DNA of 5,175 nt from an uncultured Flavobacteriales bacterium (GTDB taxonomy: Bacteria; Bacteroidota; Bacteroidia; Flavobacteriales; Vicingaceae), in assembly GCA_913052515.1 (NCBI GenBank), contig CAJXFJ010000157.1:1-5175 (forward strand), read 5' to 3'. The position numbers were made by a program, and so were the translations under genes. The notes beneath the pieces were generated by a model. That model saw only the letters and a list, made by a program, of their open reading frames with translations. It ran no database searches and had not been told where the DNA came from. Positions 1 to 5,175 of the stretch are shown in pieces. The stretch's first letter is position 1. The number at the start of each line of letters is the position of its first letter.

Positions 1-668
1 TAATTCATGCATCACACGAACATCAAGTAAAGAAACTCCTATTCCTAGGCTCTTCTTGTATATACCCAAAAATGGCTCCACAGCCGCTAAAGGAAGAATA
101 CCTTTTAACAGATTATTTAGAACCCACGAATGAGCCCTATGCTATTGCGAAAATTGCAGGGATTAAGCTATGTGAGAATTATCAAAGGCAGTATGGGGAT
201 AATTTTATATCAGCCATGCCAACCAATTTGTATGGCCCTAATGATAATTATGATTTAAATAATTCACACGTTTTACCCGCTTTGCTTAGAAAGTTTCATA
301 CGGCGAAAGTAAAAGGCAAGGAATCTGTAGAGATTTGGGGTTCTGGAAGTCCAAAACGGGAGTTTTTGCATGTAGATGATTTGGCAGAGGCTTGTTTAAA
401 GCTGATGACTAGTTATGAAGGAACAGATTGGTTTAATGTAGGTACCGGTGAAGATGTTTCAATAAAAGAATTGGCAATGTTAATTAAAAAGGTAGTTGGC
501 TATGAAGGAGAATTGAAGTTTGACTCTTCTAAACCAGATGGCACTCCACGAAAATTAATGGATGTTAGTAAAATTCATGCGACTGGATGGAAACATAAAA
601 TTGAATTAGAAGAAGGGATTCAAGCAGTTTATGAGGAAGTAAAACAAATGAATTTTGAAAAGCTATAG
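1..668 (+). CDS. fcl: GDP-L-fucose synthase, 5'-truncated by window edge
   Basis: NADPH-dependent 3,5-epimerase/4-reductase that converts GDP-4-keto-6-deoxy-D-mannose to GDP-L-fucose in the cytoplasm, supplying fucose for surface glycans. The frame is open from base 3, and family-like sequence ([21 protein letters not shown]) precedes the first ATG at 72, so that ATG is internal. Recalling the E. coli enzyme, the catalytic set is all present without gaps: Ser107 (codon 51-53), Cys109 (57-59), Tyr136 and Lys140 of the YxxxK motif (YAIAK, codons 138-140 and 150-152), and His179 (267-269, in NSHVLPALL). Other family blocks visible are [38 protein letters not shown] and [11 protein letters not shown]. 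About 90 N-terminal residues, including the Rossmann GxxGxxG nucleotide-binding segment, lie outside the window; 221 codons are seen, giving roughly 311 in total, normal for the family. The 3' end overlaps the next gene by 14 bases. Identification is very secure. Confidence 0.97.
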   Translation, partial: IHASHEHQVKKLLFLGSSCIYPKMAPQPLKEEYLLTDYLEPTNEPYAIAKIAGIKLCENYQRQYGDNFISAMPTNLYGPNDNYDLNNSHVLPALLRKFHTAKVKGKESVEIWGSGSPKREFLHVDDLAEACLKLMTSYEGTDWFNVGTGEDVSIKELAMLIKKVVGYEGELKFDSSKPDGTPRKLMDVSKIHATGWKHKIELEEGIQAVYEEVKQMNFEKL

Positions 669-2133
669 CGTCTGCGCTTTTCTCATTTTTATCTGCTGTG
701 TTCATATTTCATGCTCAATCTCAGCACAAAATCAAGCGCTTAGTTTAAATAAGGAGTTAATTCTGCCTATTGAGTACCAAAGCTTGAATAATGACTCCTT
801 TGACCATCGTTCTCTAAAACCCATTACTCAAAAAGAGTTAAAAGATTCCCTCTATTTAGCTTATTTATCTATTCAAAAAGTTGACAGAAGTTTTGTGAGT
901 CGAAAATTATTTCACGAGCATTTGATTCAATATGATAGTGGAGGAGTGCAATTTACTATTGACCCGCTCTTAAATTTAGAATTAGGTAGAGAACTTGCGG
1001 ATGATCCGAGGGATATTAATCTTTACAAAAATATGCGAGGGTTTATGCTGAGATTGAATCTAGGAGAAAAGGTGTCAATTGAATCTTCTTTTCGAGAAAA
1101 TCAAGCTAATTTACCCTATTATCTTAGCTTAAGAACAAGAAGAAATAATGTGGCATATGGTCAAGGTCGAGTAAAATCATTTGAGGAAGGTTATGATTTC
1201 AACATGGCCTCTTCGCGTATTACTTATACACCAACAGATTATTTAAATATTCAATTAGGCCATGATAAACACTTTATTGGAAATGGTGAACGATCTTTAT
1301 TGCTTTCTGATTTAAGTTTTAATTATCCATTTATTCGTTTGCAATCTGATTGGCTTAATGGAAAATTAAAGTATCAGAATTTATTTACTCTATTTCAAGA
1401 TATAGAGCGCCTTCCTGGGGATGGTTTAAGTGAAAGCTTATTTAGTAGAAAGCAAGGTGTTTTTCATCATTTGTCTTTTTCGCCCAATACGGTATTTAAT
1501 GTAGGATTGTTTGAAGGAATGATATTTCCTAGTTTAGATAGTTCAGGGAATGTTGGAGTTCCAGCTTCCTATTGGGTGCCATTAATGTATTTAAACTCAT
1601 CGACAAGTGGGAGTAAAAGAAATGGGAATACGCTTCTTGGTTTAGATTGGTCCTTAGAGTTGTTTAAAAAAGTGTTGCTTTATGGGCAAGGTAGTTTGTT
1701 TGATGAAAGAATTTCAAACCTATCATTACAAGCAGGTGCTAAGTGGTTTATTTATGATGACCTATCTATACAAGTAGAGCACAATAAACAATTATTTGAT
1801 AAAAATGAGAATCTATTTATGCACTACAGTGAGTCCATCAATACTCCAATTTTGAGTGAGCATGATGAGTATTTAGTTGGATTAAATTGGCAACGTAAAC
1901 GAATTCTTGCGAAAATTCAAGCCAATTATATAGAAACTGATTTTGAGGAAATAAAAACAGTAAATGGTTCACTTTCGTATATGGTTAATCCAGCTAGTAG
2001 TTTGAAATATAGTTTAGGGTATTTGCATAGAGAGAGTGAAAACAAATCAAATCAACAAAGCATCCAGCCTATATCTTCTTACTTTTATTTTAGTTTAAGT
2101 ACTAGTTTGCAAAACCTTTATTTTAACTACTAA
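655..2133 (+). CDS. Wzi-family capsule-assembly outer-membrane beta-barrel protein
   Basis: Predicted 492-residue outer-membrane protein related to Wzi, the barrel lectin that attaches capsular polysaccharide to the cell surface in E. coli. Residues 1-24 form a signal peptide (basic start, hydrophobic core, cleavage after SISA and before Gln). The rest shows alternating polar and aromatic residues typical of beta strands. The clearest family block is residues 203-219, [14 protein letters not shown], followed by YPFIRL; further blocks are GLFE at 284-287 and YWVPLMY at 306-312. The protein ends in an aromatic strand (LYFNY), consistent with BAM-mediated insertion. Length is close to that of E. 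coli Wzi (about 480). The start is TTG at 655: an in-frame TGA lies at 649-651, and the first in-frame ATG is about 125 codons downstream, beyond the signal peptide. It overlaps fcl by 14 bases, suggesting coupled translation. A lipoprotein reading (Cys20) is unlikely because His occupies the -3 position. Family assignment is by recalled motifs; polymer specificity is unknown. Confidence 0.85.
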   Translation: MKSYSVCAFLIFICCVHISCSISAQNQALSLNKELILPIEYQSLNNDSFDHRSLKPITQKELKDSLYLAYLSIQKVDRSFVSRKLFHEHLIQYDSGGVQFTIDPLLNLELGRELADDPRDINLYKNMRGFMLRLNLGEKVSIESSFRENQANLPYYLSLRTRRNNVAYGQGRVKSFEEGYDFNMASSRITYTPTDYLNIQLGHDKHFIGNGERSLLLSDLSFNYPFIRLQSDWLNGKLKYQNLFTLFQDIERLPGDGLSESLFSRKQGVFHHLSFSPNTVFNVGLFEGMIFPSLDSSGNVGVPASYWVPLMYLNSSTSGSKRNGNTLLGLDWSLELFKKVLLYGQGSLFDERISNLSLQAGAKWFIYDDLSIQVEHNKQLFDKNENLFMHYSESINTPILSEHDEYLVGLNWQRKRILAKIQANYIETDFEEIKTVNGSLSYMVNPASSLKYSLGYLHRESENKSNQQSIQPISSYFYFSLSTSLQNLYFNY

Positions 2134-2136
2134 AAG

Positions 2137-2144
2137 TATATTTG
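2137..2144 (+). promoter_or_regulatory. Probable Bacteroidota -7 promoter box (TATATTTG)
   Basis: TATATTTG matches the Bacteroidota sigma-ABfr -7 consensus TAnnTTTG exactly. It lies between the stop of the first Wzi-like gene (2131-2133) and the ATG at 2163, and would start a transcript roughly a dozen bases before that ATG. The upstream -33 element is weak: a TTTG at 2106-2109 is 27 bases away, longer than the usual spacing of about 19-23, and nothing closer fits well. It may therefore be a secondary promoter inside a longer operon. The arrangement closely resembles the better-supported promoter before ctaB. Confidence 0.5.
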
Positions 2145-2162
2145 CACGCTAGCCCAATAAAA

Positions 2163-3215
2163 ATGATTGTAGCATTTTCCATATTAATTTCTTTCTTTAT
2201 AGTGCTTTTTGCCACACCTTCTTTTATCAAGGTAGCTGAGCTTAAAAATCTATTTGATGAGCCAGGTGAAGCCAGAAAGCTTCACAAGCACAGGGTGCCT
2301 TCCATGGGTGGAATTATGATTTTTGCCGGAACTTTGTTCTCATTTTTAATTTGTTTTCCCTCTGAAAACATTGGCTATATAAAATACTTAATTCCTAGTG
2401 TACTGGTAATGTTTTTTATTGGGATTAAAGATGATATTATTGGAACAGCAGCCGTTAAAAAGTTAATTGGTCACCTGTTAGTAGCCTTTATAATGGTGCT
2501 CATGGCAGAAATAAAAATTACAAGCTTATATGGGATTTTTGAAATAAGAGAACTACCAGATTGGGCTAGTATTTCACTATCCATTTTCACATTTGTGGTT
2601 TTAATTAATGCGTTTAATATTATTGATGGAGTAGATGGACTAGCTGGCGGGGTAGGTTGTATCGCTTCCATTGCTTTTGGAATCTGGTTTCTTCTTATTG
2701 GAAGTACGGTTGATGCGATTATATCTTTTTCTTTAGCTGGTGCTCTACTTGGTTTTTTACGTTTTAACTTTTATCCGGCAAACATCTTTATGGGCGATTC
2801 AGGCTCTTTGGTTGTTGGCTTAATTATTTGTACGCTAGCCATTCGTTTAATTGAATATGATATTTCTGCCATACCAAGTAATATGATGAAAATATCAAAG
2901 CCCATTTTTGCCATGTCAGTGCTTTCTTATCCCTTATTAGATACCCTTCGGATTTTTATTTATCGAATGATTCGTGGAACTTCTCCTTTTCAAGCAGACA
3001 GTAATCATATTCATCATCGACTAATTAAGCTTGGTTTAAATCATGCTCAAACTGTAGGGGTAATCTATCTATTTAATATTGCTCTCATAGTATACTCCGT
3101 CTTGGTAAAGGAGCTAAATACTAGTTTAACTTTTATCATACTGACCTTAATTGTTTTTACGGCTCTTGGAGCGCTATTTCTTATTCCACTAAAAAAGAAA
3201 GAAAAACTTGGCTAG
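2163..3215 (+). CDS. WecA/TagO-like undecaprenyl-phosphate sugar-1-phosphate transferase
   Basis: Integral membrane enzyme of the MraY/WecA (glycosyltransferase 4) superfamily. It transfers a HexNAc-1-phosphate from a UDP-sugar to undecaprenyl phosphate, the first step of a lipid-linked surface glycan. Numbered from the ATG at 2163 (350 residues), motifs in order are HKHRVPSMGG (residues 41-50), the Asp pair in IGIKDD (90-91), NAFNIIDGVDGLAGG (149-163), FMGDSGS (209-215) and HIHHRL (282-287). About ten or eleven hydrophobic helices separate them, and a basic tail KKKEK ends the protein. HIHHRL and the DG-D-GLAGG pattern favour WecA/WbpL/TagO over MraY. UDP-GlcNAc is the default donor, but QuiNAc or FucNAc cannot be excluded. 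A TTG at 2142 would add seven residues, but it lies inside the TATATTTG box, and the A-rich AATAAAA leader precedes ATG 2163, so I prefer ATG. The 3' end overlaps the next gene by 8 bases. Family secure; donor sugar inferred. Confidence 0.93.
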   Translation: MIVAFSILISFFIVLFATPSFIKVAELKNLFDEPGEARKLHKHRVPSMGGIMIFAGTLFSFLICFPSENIGYIKYLIPSVLVMFFIGIKDDIIGTAAVKKLIGHLLVAFIMVLMAEIKITSLYGIFEIRELPDWASISLSIFTFVVLINAFNIIDGVDGLAGGVGCIASIAFGIWFLLIGSTVDAIISFSLAGALLGFLRFNFYPANIFMGDSGSLVVGLIICTLAIRLIEYDISAIPSNMMKISKPIFAMSVLSYPLLDTLRIFIYRMIRGTSPFQADSNHIHHRLIKLGLNHAQTVGVIYLFNIALIVYSVLVKELNTSLTFIILTLIVFTALGALFLIPLKKKEKLG

Positions 3216-4734
3216 GCTGTTGGCTTTAACGATTTGTCTTGGGTTTGTATGTCTTCCCCAATTTATATCAGCTCAGCTTTCTTTAAAGCAATCTCATATT
3301 TTTACCCAAGAATTTAATCAAGATTACAGAGCTCTTGGGTTTCATACAAAAGTGGATTCAACGCCTAATGGAAGTGCACTGCTTTCTTTAAACAAGAGTG
3401 ATTTAAAATTTGCGTTAAATCCAGCCATAGATATTATGCAGACTTTAAATTTTTCTTCCAATTCATTGGAAGGAAGGTATGGTGTTGGAGTTGATATACA
3501 ATCCAATTGGAAAAGGTGGGATGCGCGTTTAACATATTTGGGAAGCAATGCTCAATATTTAAATTATCAAAAATCGTTTATTCGTGAGTATGGAGTAATG
3601 CCCACATATGGAAAAGCCAAGGGGGAAGTCTTTAAAAGTTCTCATTATATAGATGCCTTCATTTCATTCAGAACTAAAAAATACTTTCAATTTGAATTGG
3701 GTTACGGAAGAAATTTTATTGGAGATGGATATCGCTCACTCTTGCTTTCTGATCATAGTCAAGCTTTTCCATACTTGAAAATAAATACCAAGTTTTGGAA
3801 GATTCGTTACACGACTCTTTTTTCCATGCATCAGAATATTTTTCAAGTGGAAGGAACTCCTTCTTTGTATCAACAGAAATACACGGCAACACATTATTTG
3901 CAATGGGATATTAAACCTTGGATTAGTTTTGGATTATTTGAGACTATCATTTGGGCTGCTGATGACGGTGTTTATCATCGCGGTTTCGATGTGAATTATT
4001 TGAACCCAGTAATCTTTTATCGACCCGTTGAGTTTTCAGTAGGTTCTTCAGACAATGCTATAGTTGGAGCAAATCTTACTCTAGTGCCAACAAAAACTCA
4101 AAAATTCTATTTTCAAGTTTTATTAGATGAGTTTTTGCTCAATGAATTAAAAGCTGATGTTAGGCAGTGGAGAAATCCCGATCAGGACATAAAGTCTCAT
4201 TGGTGGGCGAATAAATACGGTATTCAAATAGGTTGGCAAGGCAAGCAAGATTTTGGAATAAAAGGATTATCACATTTGTTTGAGTTCAATTTAGTTCGTC
4301 CTTTTACCTATGCACATACAAATCCTACACAGGCATATTCAAATTTTAATATGCCACTTGCCAATCCAAATGGGGCAAACTTTCAAGAATCTATTGCTCG
4401 ATTGAGCTATTCAAAAAAGAAATGGGCATTTACAACCCAATATGTCAATATTATGAAAGGATTCTCTCCCACAGGAACGAATTTGGGTGACAATTTAGAA
4501 CTATCAAATCAAAGTCGAGAAAGCGATTATGAAAATCATTTAGGTCAGGGGATTCAAAAGCGAATTCAATGGGTGGACTGCAATATTTCTTATCTAGTTC
4601 ATGAAGCTTGGAAAATGAGCTTAACTTTAGGTTACAACTATCGGATTGAACAAATTTCCAATGAACAGGGCGTTGATGAAATGATTTACATTCGACTGCG
4701 AACAAACTTGTTCAATCAGTATTGGGATTATTGA
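3208..4734 (+). CDS. Second Wzi-like / RemB-like outer-membrane beta-barrel protein
   Basis: Predicted 508-residue outer-membrane protein, distantly paralogous to the product of 655-2133. Residues 1-22 are a signal peptide (cleavage after FISA, before Gln). The shared core is residues 165-182, GYGRNFIGDGYRSLLLSD, followed by FPYLKI; then come GLFE at 242-245 and YLNPVIFYRP at 264-273. The stretch YLNPVIFYRPVEFSVG resembles proteins I recall annotated as gliding-motility protein RemB in flavobacteria, so a role in surface polysaccharide or gliding-related surface structure is possible; no function is proven by sequence. The C terminus (NQYWDY) is an aromatic terminal strand. The start must be a non-ATG codon: an in-frame TAA is at 3190-3192, TTG 3208 gives a complete signal peptide, and the first in-frame ATG is more than 70 codons downstream. 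The TTG overlaps the stop of the transferase gene (TTGGCTAG), suggesting coupled translation. Family confident, precise role uncertain. Confidence 0.83.
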   Translation: MARLLALTICLGFVCLPQFISAQLSLKQSHIFTQEFNQDYRALGFHTKVDSTPNGSALLSLNKSDLKFALNPAIDIMQTLNFSSNSLEGRYGVGVDIQSNWKRWDARLTYLGSNAQYLNYQKSFIREYGVMPTYGKAKGEVFKSSHYIDAFISFRTKKYFQFELGYGRNFIGDGYRSLLLSDHSQAFPYLKINTKFWKIRYTTLFSMHQNIFQVEGTPSLYQQKYTATHYLQWDIKPWISFGLFETIIWAADDGVYHRGFDVNYLNPVIFYRPVEFSVGSSDNAIVGANLTLVPTKTQKFYFQVLLDEFLLNELKADVRQWRNPDQDIKSHWWANKYGIQIGWQGKQDFGIKGLSHLFEFNLVRPFTYAHTNPTQAYSNFNMPLANPNGANFQESIARLSYSKKKWAFTTQYVNIMKGFSPTGTNLGDNLELSNQSRESDYENHLGQGIQKRIQWVDCNISYLVHEAWKMSLTLGYNYRIEQISNEQGVDEMIYIRLRTNLFNQYWDY

Positions 4735-4759
4735 GAGAAGAGATAATTAGTTAATTTTG
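4731..4759 (+). promoter_or_regulatory. Probable promoter of ctaB
   Basis: A TTG at 4731-4733 (-33 element) and TAATTTTG at 4752-4759 (exact TAnnTTTG -7 element) are separated by 18 bases, acceptable for the Bacteroidota primary sigma factor. The -33 TTG overlaps the TGA stop (4732-4734) of the preceding gene. Transcription would begin about ten bases before ATG 4776, giving a very short leader. No hairpin-plus-T-run terminator is visible between 4735 and 4775, so read-through from the polysaccharide genes is also possible. Confidence 0.6.
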
Positions 4760-4775
4760 CAGTCAATTTCTTCGC

Positions 4776-5175
4776 ATGCAATTAGTGTCTGATAAAGTAT
4801 CCTTTTCTACCCTTCTTCGCTCAAAAGTAGCCGATTATGCCGCTTTTTTTAAGTTGAGATTGGCTTCATTGGTTGTTTTTTCAGCCATAATGGGATACTT
4901 AATTGCAGCTGAATCCATAAGTTGGTTAGAAATCCTCTTTTTATCAATAGGTGGCTTTTTAGTCACAGGGTCTTCAAATGGATTTAATCAAATTATTGAG
5001 CGAGATTTAGATAAGCTGACTGACGATATATCAAGTGATGCGTCTCAACGTAAATTGAATGTATACCGAGAACGTATTGATTATACAGTCGAAAATACAG
5101 TCCCAGTCGATCATGACTTTATGGAGAAGGTAAAGAGGAATTTAAGTGAATATCGTGATATTTTGAAAGACAAAG
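4776..5175 (+). CDS. ctaB: Heme O synthase (protoheme IX farnesyltransferase) N-terminus, with aberrant 3' continuation
   Basis: CtaB/CyoE is a membrane UbiA-family prenyltransferase that farnesylates heme B to heme O for heme-copper oxidases. From ATG 4776, residues 1-81 fit the family: a short soluble N-terminus, DYAAFFKLRLASLVVFSAIMGYLIA (19-44 region, first helix), a second helix around IGGFLVTGSSNGFNQ, then the substrate-binding NxxxDxxxD-type motif as N71-QII-E75-RDL-D79, with Glu in place of the first Asp as I recall for Bacteroidota homologues. After L81 the expected MxRTxxRPLP segment is absent and the frame continues in 52 charged, non-membrane residues to the window edge. The family is normally about 290-300 residues with seven to nine helices, so only about a quarter is represented here. 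Identification of the N-terminal part is firm; the whole frame as one genuine protein is doubtful. It has its own promoter just upstream and is unrelated in function to the polysaccharide genes. Confidence 0.8.
   Translation, partial: MQLVSDKVSFSTLLRSKVADYAAFFKLRLASLVVFSAIMGYLIAAESISWLEILFLSIGGFLVTGSSNGFNQIIERDLDKLTDDISSDASQRKLNVYRERIDYTVENTVPVDHDFMEKVKRNLSEYRDILKDK
5019..5175 (+). other. Unrecognised in-frame sequence replacing the body of ctaB
   Basis: From about base 5019 the translation changes from membrane enzyme to a hydrophilic segment (begins TDDISSDASQRKL, contains YRERIDYTVENTVPV and EKVKRNLSEYRDILKDK). It has no predicted membrane helix and has a helical, charged C-terminal half. 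The forward frame shared with ctaB is the only one open throughout; the other two forward frames stop at 5017-5019 and 5021-5023, and all three reverse frames contain stops. It therefore looks like real coding sequence from another protein, joined in frame. I do not recognise the family. The junction carries a short tandem CTGACTGAC (5016-5024). Confidence 0.55.

Noticed and set aside
72..668. Complete 198-residue protein starting at ATG 72
   Set aside because: The same frame is open to base 3 and encodes the conserved SSCIYP segment with catalytic Ser and Cys; ATG 72 is internal to fcl.
697..720. Lipoprotein lipobox in the first Wzi-like protein (Cys20)
   Set aside because: The residues before Cys20 are His-Ile-Ser; His at -3 does not fit a lipobox, and a SISA cleavage site before Gln fits better.
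2471..2671. Reverse-strand open frame of 66 codons
   Set aside because: It lies opposite the most conserved part of the transferase gene (the NAFNIIDGVDG motif) and has no recognisable features; a shadow frame.
3342..3548. Reverse-strand open frame of 68 codons
   Set aside because: Antisense to the second Wzi-like gene, no promoter or family likeness.
4451..4705. Reverse-strand open frame of 84 codons
   Set aside because: Antisense to the beta-barrel C-terminus; the amino-acid pattern has no domain likeness.
4735..4775. Rho-independent terminator after the second Wzi-like gene
   Set aside because: No GC-rich inverted repeat followed by a T run; only a six-base GCATGC palindrome at 4774-4779, which overlaps the start codon.
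5010..5040. Simple frameshift in ctaB
   Set aside because: Other forward frames stop at 5017-5019 and 5021-5023 and none encodes the RTxxRPLP continuation.
5019..5175. Intein inserted at the ctaB active-site motif
   Set aside because: Position would suit an intein, but the insert starts with Thr-Asp-Asp, not Cys, Ser or Ala, and lacks an N-terminal splicing block.
1..5175. CRISPR arrays, tRNA or rRNA genes, insertion-sequence ends, long repeats
   Set aside because: Reading through both strands showed no spaced direct repeats, cloverleaf-like segments, transposase motifs or paired terminal inverted repeats.

Overview
The window looks like chromosomal DNA from an AT-rich, aerobic Bacteroidota member, possibly Cytophagales or a relative. 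The reasons are the protein families present, two TAnnTTTG-type promoter boxes close to start codons, A-rich leaders without strong Shine-Dalgarno sequences, and signal peptides cleaved before Gln. All supported genes are on the + strand and tightly packed, and no stretch over 300 bases lacks a gene.

Layout: (1) bases 1-668 hold the 3' two thirds of GDP-L-fucose synthase (fcl). (2) Bases 655-2133 encode an outer-membrane beta-barrel protein of the Wzi capsule-assembly family, starting at TTG inside the end of fcl. (3) Bases 2163-3215 encode a WecA/TagO-type polyprenyl-phosphate sugar-1-phosphate transferase, with a probable promoter of its own at 2137-2144. (4) Bases 3208-4734 encode a second Wzi-like (RemB-like) outer-membrane barrel, again starting at TTG inside the previous stop region. 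(5) A promoter at 4731-4759 precedes the start of a heme O synthase gene (ctaB), which runs off the window.

The first four genes form a plausible surface-polysaccharide module. Fcl makes GDP-L-fucose, the WecA-like enzyme loads the first sugar phosphate on undecaprenyl phosphate, and the two Wzi-like barrels would anchor or organise the finished polymer at the outer membrane. The ctaB gene belongs to respiratory heme A/O synthesis and appears to be a separate transcription unit.

The main anomaly is at the 3' end. The ctaB reading frame matches its family through the prenyltransferase NxxxDxxxD motif, then from about base 5019 continues in frame into 52 hydrophilic residues that do not look like any CtaB. 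This is either an assembly or contig-end chimera or a real rearrangement. Apart from that, the genes are recognisable families. I do not see a clearly new system; the paired Wzi-like genes around the initiating transferase are the most interesting intact arrangement.
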